From positions 14,862-78,861 of the forward strand of contig NZ_JBKDZH010000109.1 in NCBI RefSeq assembly GCF_047971185.1: 64,000 nt of DNA, read 5' to 3'. Positions within the stretch are counted from its first letter, which is position 1, and each line of letters begins with the position of its first letter. Shown here piece by piece: positions 42,120-51,524 of this stretch. The notes under the pieces were generated by a model. That model saw only the letters and a list, made by a program, of their open reading frames with translations, was not told where the DNA came from and did no database searches. The stretch is from Kluyvera sp047971185 (GTDB lineage Bacteria > Pseudomonadota > Gammaproteobacteria > Enterobacterales > Enterobacteriaceae). A program made the translations under genes and the position numbers.

Positions 42120-42724
42120 TGCAAACCAGTCCGCTGTTAACTCAGCTGATGGAAGCGCTGCGCTGTCTGCCGGGCGTTGGCCCGAAGTCGGCGCAGCGCA
42201 TGGCGTTTACCCTGCTGCAGCGTGACCGCAGCGGCGGGATGCGCCTGGCGCAGTCGTTGACGCGCGCGATGTCAGAAATCGGCCACTGCGCCGATTGCCG
42301 CACCTTCACCGAGCAGGAGGTGTGTAACATCTGTGCGAACCCGCGTCGCCAGGAAAACGGCCAAATCTGCGTGGTGGAGAGTCCGGCGGACATCTACGCC
42401 ATTGAGCAGACCGGGCAGTTTTCTGGCCGCTACTTCGTGCTGATGGGGCATCTGTCGCCGCTGGACGGCATTGGCCCGGACGATATTGGCCTCGACCGCC
42501 TTGAGCAGCGTCTGGAAACGGAGCAGCTCACGGAGATTATCCTCGCCACCAACCCGACGGTGGAAGGGGAGGCGACCGCTAACTATATCGCCGAGCTATG
42601 CGCGCAATATGGCGTTGAAGCCAGCCGAATCGCCCACGGTGTGCCGGTTGGCGGCGAGCTGGAGATGGTCGACGGCACCACGCTGTCGCACTCGCTGGCC
42701 GGGCGCCATAAGATTCGTTTTTAA
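42119..42724 (+). CDS. recR: RecR, recombination mediator
   Basis: 201 residues. Helix-hairpin-helix (LRCLPGVGPKSAQRMAFTLL), zinc finger (C-x2-C and C-x2-C in CADCRTFTEQEVCNIC), Toprim (CVVESPADIYAIEQT) and Walker-like C-terminus are in order. With RecO it loads RecA on SSB-coated gaps. A GAGAGCAG/CTGCTCTC hairpin at 42731-42752 follows. Confidence 0.97.
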   Translation: MQTSPLLTQLMEALRCLPGVGPKSAQRMAFTLLQRDRSGGMRLAQSLTRAMSEIGHCADCRTFTEQEVCNICANPRRQENGQICVVESPADIYAIEQTGQFSGRYFVLMGHLSPLDGIGPDDIGLDRLEQRLETEQLTEIILATNPTVEGEATANYIAELCAQYGVEASRIAHGVPVGGELEMVDGTTLSHSLAGRHKIRF

Positions 42725-42748
42725 TCAAACGAGAGCAGGATTTTCTGC

Positions 42749-42780
42749 TCTCGCTTGAAATCCTCACACCCCATCCCCAT
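42749..42780 (+). promoter_or_regulatory. Sigma-32 promoter of htpG
   Basis: TCGCTTGAA (-35 CTTGAA at 42754-42759) and CCCCAT at 42775-42780 give a 15-bp spacing, matching the heat-shock consensus. Lies about 53 bp before htpG. Confidence 0.8.
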
Positions 42781-42832
42781 TTTCCTCTCATCGCTTTTTT
42801 TTACCTTGTAATCACCATTGAGGTATTTTGCA

Positions 42833-44707
42833 ATGAAAGGACAAGAAACACGTGGCTTTCAGTCAGAAGTAAAACAGCTTCTGCACCTGATGATCCATTC
42901 TCTGTATTCCAATAAAGAAATCTTCCTGCGTGAGCTTATCTCTAACGCTTCAGATGCCGCCGACAAGCTGCGCTTCCGCGCGCTGTCCAACCCGGATCTG
43001 TATGAGGGCGACGGCGAGCTGCGCGTACGCGTCTCCTTCGATAAAGATAAGCGTACGTTGACCATCGCCGACAACGGCATTGGTATGAATCGCGACGAGG
43101 TGATTGATCATCTCGGGACGATCGCCAAATCTGGCACCAAAGCATTCCTCGAATCTATGGGCTCTGACCAGGCGAAAGACAGCCAGCTGATCGGCCAGTT
43201 CGGCGTCGGCTTCTACTCGGCGTTTATCGTGGCGGATAAAGTCACCGTGCGCACCCGTGCGGCGGGCGATAGCGCAGAAAACGGCGTGTTCTGGGAATCC
43301 GAAGGCGCGGGCGAATACACCGTGGCGGATATCACCAAAGACGATCGCGGTACCGAAATCACCCTGCACCTGCGCGAAGGCGAAGATGAGTTCCTCGACG
43401 ACTGGCGCGTGCGTTCGATCATCAGCAAATATTCCGACCATATCGCGCTGCCGGTAGAAATTGAAAAATCCGAAGAGAAAGACGGCGAAACCGTGGTTTC
43501 CTGGGAGAAAATCAACAAAGCACAGGCGCTGTGGACGCGCAACAAAGCCGAGTTGAACGACGACGAATACAAAGAATTCTACAAGCACATCGCCCACGAC
43601 TTTACCGACCCGCTGACCTGGAGCCACAACCGCGTGGAAGGTAAGCAGGAGTACACCAGCCTGCTGTACATCCCGTCGCAGGCGCCGTGGGATATGTGGA
43701 ACCGCGATCATAAACACGGCCTGAAGCTGTACGTGCAGCGCGTCTTTATCATGGACGACGCCGAGCAGTTTATGCCGAACTACCTGCGCTTCGTGCGCGG
43801 GCTGATCGATTCCAACGATCTGCCGCTGAACGTCTCCCGTGAAATCCTGCAGGACAGCACCGTCACCCGTAACCTGCGTAACGCCCTGACCAAGCGCGTG
43901 CTGCAGATGCTCGACAAGCTGGCGAAAGACGACGCTGAGAAGTACCTGACCTTCTGGAAACAGTTCGGTCTGGTGCTGAAAGAAGGCCCGGCGGAAGATA
44001 ATGGCAACCAGGAAGCGATCGCCAAACTGCTGCGCTTCGCCTCTACCCACACCGACTCTTCCGAGCAAAACGTGTCGCTGGCCGACTATGTGTCGCGCAT
44101 GAAAGAAGGGCAGGAGAAAATCTACTACATCACCGCCGACAGCTACGCCGCGGCGAAGAGCAGCCCGCACCTGGAGCTGCTGCGTAAGAAAGGCATCGAA
44201 GTGCTGCTGCTTTCCGACCGCATCGATGAGTGGATGATGAACTACCTGACCGAGTTCGACGGCAAGCCGTTCCAGTCCGTCGCTAAAGCTGACGAGTCTA
44301 TCGACAAGCTGGCGGATGAAGTGGACGAGAGCGCCAAAGAAGCGGAAAAAGCGCTGACCCCGTTCGTTGAGCGCGTGAAAACCCTACTCGGCGACCGCGT
44401 GAAAGAGGTGCGTCTGACCCACCGTCTGACCGACACCCCGGCTATCGTCACCACCGACGCCGACGAAATGAGTACCCAGATGGCGAAACTGTTCGCCGCT
44501 GCGGGCCAGGCCGCGCCGGAAGTGAAATACATCTTTGAACTGAACCCGGACCACGTGCTGGTGAAACGCACCGCCGATACCCAGGACGAAGGGCAGTTTA
44601 AAGAGTGGGTTGAACTGCTGCTTGACCAGGCGCTGTTTGCTGAACGCGGGACGCTGGAAGATCCGAACCAGTTTATCCGCCGTATGAACCAGCTGCTGGT
44701 GTCATAA
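42833..44707 (+). CDS. htpG: HtpG, Hsp90 chaperone
   Basis: 624 residues from MKGQETRGFQSEVKQLL; five in-frame codons earlier begin MRYFA and are rejected by family length. The GHKL ATP pocket is shown by SNASDAADKLRF, DNGIGMNRDE and GQFGVGFYSAF. Middle and C-terminal dimer domains follow. Heat-shock controlled (sigma-32 promoter upstream). Confidence 0.97.
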   Translation: MKGQETRGFQSEVKQLLHLMIHSLYSNKEIFLRELISNASDAADKLRFRALSNPDLYEGDGELRVRVSFDKDKRTLTIADNGIGMNRDEVIDHLGTIAKSGTKAFLESMGSDQAKDSQLIGQFGVGFYSAFIVADKVTVRTRAAGDSAENGVFWESEGAGEYTVADITKDDRGTEITLHLREGEDEFLDDWRVRSIISKYSDHIALPVEIEKSEEKDGETVVSWEKINKAQALWTRNKAELNDDEYKEFYKHIAHDFTDPLTWSHNRVEGKQEYTSLLYIPSQAPWDMWNRDHKHGLKLYVQRVFIMDDAEQFMPNYLRFVRGLIDSNDLPLNVSREILQDSTVTRNLRNALTKRVLQMLDKLAKDDAEKYLTFWKQFGLVLKEGPAEDNGNQEAIAKLLRFASTHTDSSEQNVSLADYVSRMKEGQEKIYYITADSYAAAKSSPHLELLRKKGIEVLLLSDRIDEWMMNYLTEFDGKPFQSVAKADESIDKLADEVDESAKEAEKALTPFVERVKTLLGDRVKEVRLTHRLTDTPAIVTTDADEMSTQMAKLFAAAGQAAPEVKYIFELNPDHVLVKRTADTQDEGQFKEWVELLLDQALFAERGTLEDPNQFIRRMNQLLVS

Positions 44708-44723
44708 GTTTTACCCCATTCTT

Positions 44724-44790
44724 CCCGGCGTCGCGTTGCTCGGCCGGGCTACCACTGAAACGTAGCCCGGCCGAACGAAGTGACGCCGGG
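44724..44790. repeat. REP pair between htpG and adk
   Basis: Two facing units, CCCGGCGTCGCG..GGGCTAC (44724-44752) and GTAGCCCGGCC..GACGCCGGG (44762-44790), form a large inverted repeat of the same family as at 752-868 and 48105-48187. Confidence 0.8.
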
Positions 44791-44933
44791 TTGTCGTCAT
44801 ACAGCCCTCCATACGCAAAATATCACACCATTAACCGTTTCAGCCTGGTCACCTTCCTTGAGCCATCGCCGTTCTGGTGGTATCTTTTAGCGCTTTTTTA
44901 AAAATATTGACAACCTTTGAGGGGATTTTCGCA

Positions 44934-45578
44934 ATGCGTATCATTCTGCTTGGCGCACCTGGCGCGGGTAAAGGAACTCAGGCACAGTTCATCATGGAGA
45001 AATATGGCATTCCGCAAATTTCCACCGGTGATATGCTGCGCGCCGCCGTTAAATCCGGCAGCGAGCTGGGTAAACAGGCGAAAGACATCATGGACGCCGG
45101 CAAACTGGTGACCGATGAGCTGGTCATCGCGCTGGTCAAAGAGCGTATCGCTCAGGAAGACTGCCGTAACGGTTTCCTGCTGGACGGCTTCCCGCGCACT
45201 ATTCCTCAGGCTGACGCCATGAAAGAAGCGGGCATCAACGTGGACTACGTGCTGGAATTCGACGTGCCGGACGAGCTGATCGTTGACCGTATCGTCGGTC
45301 GTCGCGTACACGCCGCTTCTGGCCGCGTTTACCACATCAAATTCAACCCGCCTAAGGTTGAAGGTAAAGACGACGTCACCGGCGAAGAGCTGACCACCCG
45401 GAAAGACGATCAGGAAGAGACCGTGCGTAAGCGCCTGGTGGAATACCATCAGATGACCGCGCCGCTGATCGGCTACTACTCCAAAGAAGCGCAGGCGGGT
45501 AACACCCAATACGCGAAAGTTGACGGCACTCAGGCCGTGGCTGACGTGCGCGCAGAGCTGGAAAAAATTCTCGGCTAA
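44934..45578 (+). CDS. adk: Adk, adenylate kinase
   Basis: 214 residues from MRIILLGAPGAGKGTQAQF; 19 upstream codons are rejected. P-loop GAPGAGKGT, AMP-binding region and LID domain (GRRVHAASGRVYHIKFNPPK) are intact. It interconverts AMP, ADP and ATP. Confidence 0.98.
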   Translation: MRIILLGAPGAGKGTQAQFIMEKYGIPQISTGDMLRAAVKSGSELGKQAKDIMDAGKLVTDELVIALVKERIAQEDCRNGFLLDGFPRTIPQADAMKEAGINVDYVLEFDVPDELIVDRIVGRRVHAASGRVYHIKFNPPKVEGKDDVTGEELTTRKDDQEETVRKRLVEYHQMTAPLIGYYSKEAQAGNTQYAKVDGTQAVADVRAELEKILG

Positions 45579-45584
45579 TGTTGT

Positions 45585-45670
45585 GCCGCCATCCGATGCA
45601 GGATGGCGGCGTAAACGCCTTATCCGGCCTACACTCTCCCGTAGGCCTGATAAGCGCAGCGCCATCAGGC
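45585..45670. repeat. REP/BIME element between adk and hemH
   Basis: A 10-bp hairpin (GCCGCCATCC/GGATGGCGGC) at 45585-45610 is followed by two REP arms: CGCCTTATCCGGCCTAC and GTAGGCCTGATAAGCGCAGC, ending CATCAGGC. This is the classic E. coli-type REP family, different from the GTAGCCCGG family in the same window. Confidence 0.85.
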
Positions 45671-45761
45671 AAAATTCTCTCTCCACCTCTCACAGCAATT
45701 AGTTTTTCTTCCCCGCTTTTCCGCTACAATTATCAACAATTTGAATCGATAAGAGGCGGTA

Positions 45762-46724
45762 ATGCATCATAAGAAACCCGGTATCCTGCTGGTTAACCTC
45801 GGCACGCCCGATGCACCCACGTCCGAAGCCATTAAACGCTATCTGAAACAGTTTTTGAGCGATAAGCGCGTCGTTGATACGCCTCGCCTGCTGTGGTGGC
45901 CGTTACTGCGCGGCGTGATTCTGCCCATTCGCGCCCCGAGGGTGGCGAAGCTGTATGCCTCCGTCTGGATGGAAGAGGGCTCACCGCTGATGGTCTATAG
46001 CCGCCGTCAGCAGCAGGCACTGGCCGCGCGTCTGCCGGACGTGCCGGTAGTGCTGGGCATGAGCTACGGTACGCCGTCGCTGCAAAGCGCGGTGGACGAG
46101 CTGCTGGCGCAGGGCGTTGACCAGCTCATCGTACTGCCGCTCTATCCGCAATATTCCTGCTCGACCGTCGCTGCGGTCTGGGATGAACTGGCGCGGATCC
46201 TGGCAACCAAACGCGCTATTCCGAGCGTATCGTTTATCCGCGATTACGCCACCGACCATGGCTATATTGAGGCGCTGGCCGCCAGCGCGCGCGCCTCGTT
46301 CGAGCGCCACGGTGAGCCGGAGCTGCTGCTGCTCTCGTACCACGGTATCCCTCAGCGCTACGCGCACGAAGGCGATGATTATCCGCAGCGCTGCCGCGAC
46401 ACCACGCGCGAGCTGGTCTCCGCGCTCGGCATTTCGCCGGATAAGGTGATGATGACCTTCCAGTCGCGCTTTGGCCGTGAACCTTGGCTCACGCCGTACA
46501 CCGACGAAACGCTGAAAATGCTCGGCGAGAAGGGTGTGAAGCATATTCAGGTGATGTGCCCGGGCTTCTCGGCCGACTGTCTGGAGACGCTGGAAGAGAT
46601 TGCGGTGCAGAACCGCGAGCTGTTCCTGGAAGCGGGCGGGCAGAAATATGAGTACATTCCGGCGCTCAATGACGATGCCGCGCATATCGAAATGATGGTG
46701 AATCTGACCGCGTCGTATCGCTAA
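45762..46724 (+). CDS. hemH: HemH, ferrochelatase
   Basis: 320 residues, same as E. coli. The catalytic His lies in LLSYHGIPQRY, and ILLVNLGTPDAPT opens the fold. It inserts Fe(II) into protoporphyrin IX in the final step of heme synthesis. Confidence 0.97.
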   Translation: MHHKKPGILLVNLGTPDAPTSEAIKRYLKQFLSDKRVVDTPRLLWWPLLRGVILPIRAPRVAKLYASVWMEEGSPLMVYSRRQQQALAARLPDVPVVLGMSYGTPSLQSAVDELLAQGVDQLIVLPLYPQYSCSTVAAVWDELARILATKRAIPSVSFIRDYATDHGYIEALAASARASFERHGEPELLLLSYHGIPQRYAHEGDDYPQRCRDTTRELVSALGISPDKVMMTFQSRFGREPWLTPYTDETLKMLGEKGVKHIQVMCPGFSADCLETLEEIAVQNRELFLEAGGQKYEYIPALNDDAAHIEMMVNLTASYR

Positions 46725-46787
46725 TCGCAAGCGGGCGGGGGAGTGTGCTACTATTCCCCGCCTGTTCATAGCCATCCAGAAATCACC

Positions 46788-48092
46788 ATGAAATTTCCCG
46801 GTAAACGCAAATCTAAACATTACTTCCCCGTCAACGCGCGCGATCCGCTGCTCCAGCAGATTCAACCTGAAAGTGAAACCAGCACCGCGTGGGTTGTTGG
46901 TATCGACCAGACGCTGGTGGATATTGAAGCCAGAGTCGACGATGCGTTTATTCAGCGCTACGGTTTGAGCGCCGGGCATTCGCTGGTGATTGAGGACGAT
47001 GTCGCGGAAGCGCTGTACCAGGAGCTGGTGCACGAAAATCTGATTACCCATCAGTTTGCCGGTGGCACCATCGGCAACACCATGCACAACTATTCGGTGC
47101 TGGCGGACGACCGTTCGGTGCTGCTGGGCGTCATGTGCAGCAACATTGAAATTGGCGGCTATGCCTACCGTTACCTGTGTAATACCTCCAGCCGTACCGA
47201 TCTTAACCATTTACAGGGCGTTGATGGGCCGATTGGCCGCTGCTTCACGCTGATTAGCGACAGCGGCGAGCGTACTTTTGCCATTAGCCCGGGTCATATG
47301 AATAAGCTGCGCCCGGAAAGCGTACCGGAATCGGTGATTGCCGGCGCCTCCGCGCTGGTTTTGACCTCCTACCTGGTGCGCTGTAAGCCTGGCGAGCCGA
47401 TGCCGGACGCCACCATGCAGGCCATTGCCTACGCGAAAAAACACGACGTACCGGTGGTGCTGACGCTGGGGACGAAGTTTGTGATCGCCGATAGCCCGGA
47501 ATGGTGGCAGAGCTTTATCAAAGATCACGTGTCGATTCTGGCGATGAATGAAGAAGAGGCGGAAGCGCTGACCGGCCTGAGCGACCCGTTACAGGCGGCG
47601 GATAAAGCGCTGAACTGGGTGGATCTGGTGCTGTGCACCGCCGGGCCGACCGGGCTGTATATGGCGGGCTTTACCGAGGATGAAGCGAAGCGTAAAACCC
47701 AGCATCCGCTGCTGCCGGGGGCGATCGCCGAGTTTAACCAGTACGAATTCAGCCGCGCGGTGCGCTACAAGGATTGCCAGCAGCCGCTGCGCATCTACTC
47801 GCATATCGCGCCGTTTATGGGCGGGCCAGAGAAGATTATGAACACCAACGGCGCGGGTGACGGCGCGCTGGCAGCGCTGCTGCACGATATCACCGCCAAC
47901 GCCTACCATCGCAGCAATGTGCCGAACTCCAGCAAGCATCAGCATAGCTGGCTGACCTACTCGTCGCTGGCGCAGGTGTGTAAGTATGCTAACCGCGTAA
48001 GTTATCAGGTGCTGAACCAGCATTCGCCGCGTCTGACGCGCGGCCTGCCGGAGAAGGAAGATAGCCTCGAAGAGGCGTACTGGGAGCGTTAA
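46788..48092 (+). CDS. gsk: Gsk, inosine-guanosine kinase
   Basis: 434 residues from MKFPGKRKSKHYFPVN (15 codons inside the longest frame). PfkB/ribokinase family with the phosphoryl-transfer motif NTNGAGDGALAALLHD. It phosphorylates guanosine and inosine for purine salvage. REP units follow. Confidence 0.97.
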   Translation: MKFPGKRKSKHYFPVNARDPLLQQIQPESETSTAWVVGIDQTLVDIEARVDDAFIQRYGLSAGHSLVIEDDVAEALYQELVHENLITHQFAGGTIGNTMHNYSVLADDRSVLLGVMCSNIEIGGYAYRYLCNTSSRTDLNHLQGVDGPIGRCFTLISDSGERTFAISPGHMNKLRPESVPESVIAGASALVLTSYLVRCKPGEPMPDATMQAIAYAKKHDVPVVLTLGTKFVIADSPEWWQSFIKDHVSILAMNEEEAEALTGLSDPLQAADKALNWVDLVLCTAGPTGLYMAGFTEDEAKRKTQHPLLPGAIAEFNQYEFSRAVRYKDCQQPLRIYSHIAPFMGGPEKIMNTNGAGDGALAALLHDITANAYHRSNVPNSSKHQHSWLTYSSLAQVCKYANRVSYQVLNQHSPRLTRGLPEKEDSLEEAYWER

Positions 48093-48104
48093 TTCGCGCG
48101 TTGT

Positions 48105-48187
48105 GGTCCCGGGGTCGCTTGCGCTCGCCCGGGCTACGGTCTTCAAATGTGCGTGATGTAGCCCGGCCGAGCGTCGCGACGCCGGGA
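48105..48187. repeat. REP pair between gsk and ybaL
   Basis: Inverted units at 48105-48137 and 48158-48187 (GTAGCCCGGCCGAGCGTCGC type) resemble those at 752-868 and 44724-44790. The pair sits between two convergent stops. Confidence 0.8.
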
Positions 48188-48197
48188 TCTCGCCGGA

Positions 48198-49874
48198 TTA
48201 GCCGCTAACCGCCTCTTTCAACGGCGGATCGCTCAACAACCCGAGCATGGTTTTTGCTATCTCACGCTCACCCATCACCACTTCGTTAGCGCCGCGCTCG
48301 CTGATATACGCCACTTCATCGTCGTAATGCGCGCGAGCGATAATCTCCAGATGCGGACACTTCTCGCGGGCGCTGGCGACGATTTCCCCGGCTTCATAGC
48401 CGTTTGGAATGGTCAGCAGCAGCCAGCGGGCGCAGTCGAGGTGCGCCAGCGCCATAATTTCTTCGTTGGCGGCGTTGCCCAGCACGGCGCGAATACCGCG
48501 CTCGCGCAGTTCATCCACGCGGGTGCGCGAGGTTTCAATCACCACCAGCGGGATACCCTGGGCCATCAGCTTCTCGCCCAGCAGGCTGCCTACCCGGCCA
48601 TAGCCGACCAGCAGCGCGTGGTTGCAGATATCCACCGGAATTTGTTTCTCATCTTCCAGCGCCTCTTCCAGCGTCTGCTCCTCAAGGGTTTCCGTTCTCT
48701 CGAGGTATTTCTCCAGCAGGGTGAACAGCACCGGGTTAAGCATAATCGACAGGATTGCGCCAGCCAGCACCAGGTTTTGCCCGGCCTGTGGCAGCAGATC
48801 CAGCGCCATGCCCAGACCGGCCAGGATGAAGGCGAATTCACCAATCTGCGCGAGGCTGGTGGCGATGGTCAGCGCGGTGCGCTGGGAGTGGCCGAACAGG
48901 CGCACCAGGCCGAACGCCGCCAGCGACTTACCAAAGATGATAATCGCCAGCGTTGCCAGCACCGCCAGCGGCTGCTCGATTAGAATCAGCGGATCAAACA
49001 GCATCCCAACGGAGACAAAGAACAGTACCGCAAACGCATCGCGCAGCGGCAGGGTATCGTGCGCCGCGCGGTGGCTAAGTTCGGACTCGTTCAGCACCAT
49101 TCCGGCGAAGAACGCGCCGAGCGCAAAGGAGACGTCAAACAGCTCCACCGCGCCGAAGGCGATGCCGAGCGCCAGCGCCAGCACCGACAGGGTAAACAGT
49201 TCACGCGAGCCGGTAGCGGCGCTGCGGGAGAGGATCCACGGCACCAGGCGGCGGCCAACCAGCATCATGATGGCAATAAACGCCACCACTTTACCGATGG
49301 TGATCGCCATATCGATGGCCAGCGAGGCGAAACCGATATTCTCTTTTTCCATCATGCCGGCGACGGCGGGCAGCAGGACCAGCGTCAGGACCATCACCAG
49401 ATCTTCAACGATCAGCCAGCCAATGGCGATTTGCCCACGTTGACTATCAATAAGCTGCCGTTCTTCCAGCGCGCGCAGCAGCACCACGGTACTGGCGGTA
49501 GACAGACACAGGCCAAAGACGATGCCGGTCATCATTGACCAGCCTAAGAAGGTGGAGAGCAGCATCCCAAGCAGCGTGGCGACGGCTATCTGCGCTATCG
49601 CGCCGGGAATGGCGATCGACTTTACCGCCATCAGATCTTTCAATGAGAAATGCAGGCCTACGCCGAACATCAGCAGAATAACGCCGAGTTCCGCCAGTTC
49701 TGGCGCCAGTTTGGTATCAGCAACAAATCCTGGAGTAAACGGTCCGGCCAGTACGCCCGCTAATAAATAACCTACCAGTGGTGAAATTCTTAACTTATTG
49801 GCAATCATGCCAAGGAAAAAAGCGAGCACAAGGCCACCAACAATGGTGGTAATTAGCGGTGTGGCGTGATGCAT
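48198..49874 (-). CDS. ybaL: YbaL, Kef-type cation/proton antiporter with RCK domain
   Basis: 558 residues from MHHATPLITTIVGGLVLAFFLG; 23 upstream codons rejected. Twelve or so helices of the CPA2 family are followed by a TrkA-N/RCK domain (LLVGYGRVGSLLGEKLM). Probably potassium or sodium/proton exchange. Spacer to fsr (256 bp) holds no recognised gene. Confidence 0.93.
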   Translation of the reverse strand: MHHATPLITTIVGGLVLAFFLGMIANKLRISPLVGYLLAGVLAGPFTPGFVADTKLAPELAELGVILLMFGVGLHFSLKDLMAVKSIAIPGAIAQIAVATLLGMLLSTFLGWSMMTGIVFGLCLSTASTVVLLRALEERQLIDSQRGQIAIGWLIVEDLVMVLTLVLLPAVAGMMEKENIGFASLAIDMAITIGKVVAFIAIMMLVGRRLVPWILSRSAATGSRELFTLSVLALALGIAFGAVELFDVSFALGAFFAGMVLNESELSHRAAHDTLPLRDAFAVLFFVSVGMLFDPLILIEQPLAVLATLAIIIFGKSLAAFGLVRLFGHSQRTALTIATSLAQIGEFAFILAGLGMALDLLPQAGQNLVLAGAILSIMLNPVLFTLLEKYLERTETLEEQTLEEALEDEKQIPVDICNHALLVGYGRVGSLLGEKLMAQGIPLVVIETSRTRVDELRERGIRAVLGNAANEEIMALAHLDCARWLLLTIPNGYEAGEIVASAREKCPHLEIIARAHYDDEVAYISERGANEVVMGEREIAKTMLGLLSDPPLKEAVSG

Positions 49875-50130
49875 TCCGTCTCCTTTCGTCGTTATGCGTG
49901 GTCCCATTTTTGGCGCAGAGTGCCGCAACAGACTGAAAACCAAAAAACCTCGTAATAGTTTATGACAATTTCCACTATTTTGTTTGTGAATAATTCTTGA
50001 ATTTAGCTAAAAAATTGAATTTTTAAGAGTAAATGGCACAAAAATGAAAATTAGATCTAAGAAGTCAGAGAGGATGCGAGGTTGCAGGGAGAAGAGCGGC
50101 AGCCAAAACAGAGGTTTGGCTGCCCGGAAC

Positions 50131-51351
50131 TTAGTGTTTTTGGCGGTTATCAGGTAAGAATATGGTCAACATCCCGATAAGTGGCAGGAAAGCACATATT
50201 TTATAAACCAGCTCGATACTGGTGTGGTCGGCAACCAGCCCCAGGACCGCAGCACCAAGGCCACCCATGCCGAAGGCGAAGCCGAAGAATAACCCAGAAA
50301 CCATACCGATACGGCCCGGTAATAGCTCCTGCGCGTACACCAGAATGGCGGAAAACGCCGAGGCGAGGATAAATCCAATAATCACCGTCAAAATACCCGT
50401 CCACCACAGGGTTGCATAGGGTAAAAGAAGGGTGAATGGCGCAACGCCGAGGATAGAGCCCCAAATTACGTATTTACGACCAATCTTATCCCCAACAGGC
50501 CCACCAATAACCGTACCTGCGGCGACGGCAAACAGGAAGGCAAACAAGTGAATCTGCGCGTTTTGTACCGATAATCCGAATTTTTGCATCAGATAAAAGG
50601 TGTAATAGCTGCTAATGCTCGCCATATAGAAGTATTTCGAGAAAATCAGCATCAGCAGGATACAAACCGCGAGAACCACTTTGTTCTTTGGCAGCGGATT
50701 GATAATCGTTGCTTTAGGTTTCCCCTTTGCCAGACGATGCTGCGCTGCGTACCAGCGGCTGACCTGCGCCAGCACCACGATGGCCAGCAGCGCTGCCAGC
50801 ACGAACCAGGCGACGTTGCCTTTACCGTACGGCGCAATGATGACCGCCGCCAGCAACGGCCCCAGCGAGCTGCCGAAGTTACCGCCGACCTGGAAGATTG
50901 ACTGCGCCAGCCCGTGGCGGCCGCCGGAGGCCATCCGCGCCACGCGGGAGGATTCCGGGTGGAACACCGAGGAGCCGGTCCCGACCAGCGCGGCGGCCAG
51001 CAGCACCGTACCGAAGCTGCCCGCCAGCGCCAGCAGCACCAGCCCGCTCAGGGTAAAGCACATGCCCACCGGCAGCGACCACGGCATCGAACGCTTATCG
51101 GTGATATAGCCGATGACCGGCTGGAAGAGCGATGACGTGAGCTGGAAGGTGAGGGTAATCATCCCAATCTGCACGAAGGTCAGAGAGAATTCGGACTGCA
51201 GCAGCGGATAAATCGCCAGGATCAGCGACTGAATCATATCGTTGAGCAGGTGGGAGAGACTGATTGCTCCCAGGATTCCGAATGAGGTTCGGCCCTTTTG
51301 CGAAGACGCAGATGGGCCAGGCCGCGTAGGGCTGGTTTCAGAGATTGCCAT
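50131..51351 (-). CDS. fsr: Fsr, fosmidomycin resistance MFS exporter
   Basis: 406 residues from MAISETSPTRPGPS, three codons inside the longest frame. Twelve-helix major facilitator with LLNDMIQSLILAIYPLLQSEF and VGTGSSVFHPESSRVARMA. Overproduction in E. coli gives fosmidomycin and trimethoprim resistance. Divergent from ushA. Confidence 0.95.
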   Translation of the reverse strand: MAISETSPTRPGPSASSQKGRTSFGILGAISLSHLLNDMIQSLILAIYPLLQSEFSLTFVQIGMITLTFQLTSSLFQPVIGYITDKRSMPWSLPVGMCFTLSGLVLLALAGSFGTVLLAAALVGTGSSVFHPESSRVARMASGGRHGLAQSIFQVGGNFGSSLGPLLAAVIIAPYGKGNVAWFVLAALLAIVVLAQVSRWYAAQHRLAKGKPKATIINPLPKNKVVLAVCILLMLIFSKYFYMASISSYYTFYLMQKFGLSVQNAQIHLFAFLFAVAAGTVIGGPVGDKIGRKYVIWGSILGVAPFTLLLPYATLWWTGILTVIIGFILASAFSAILVYAQELLPGRIGMVSGLFFGFAFGMGGLGAAVLGLVADHTSIELVYKICAFLPLIGMLTIFLPDNRQKH

Positions 51352-51524
51352 AGGTTCCACTTATATTTGGTAGTGCGATGTTGGGGATAAACGCTTTAAT
51401 AATAATTATCAGACTAAGATACCTGTCTAAGACGTTTGAAGGAAGTCTCATTTCTGAAAACAAATTAGACTAATATTTCAGAGCGTTGTAATTTCGGCGG
51501 TGTTATTCACTCAGGGAGAGAAAC

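Noticed and set aside
42950..44170. 406-codon frame antisense to htpG
   Set aside because: Mirror frame of a conserved GC-rich gene; translation rich in Val, His, Arg and Gln without domains.
45981..47210. 409-codon frame antisense to hemH and gsk
   Set aside because: Covers parts of two real genes and has no recognisable domain.
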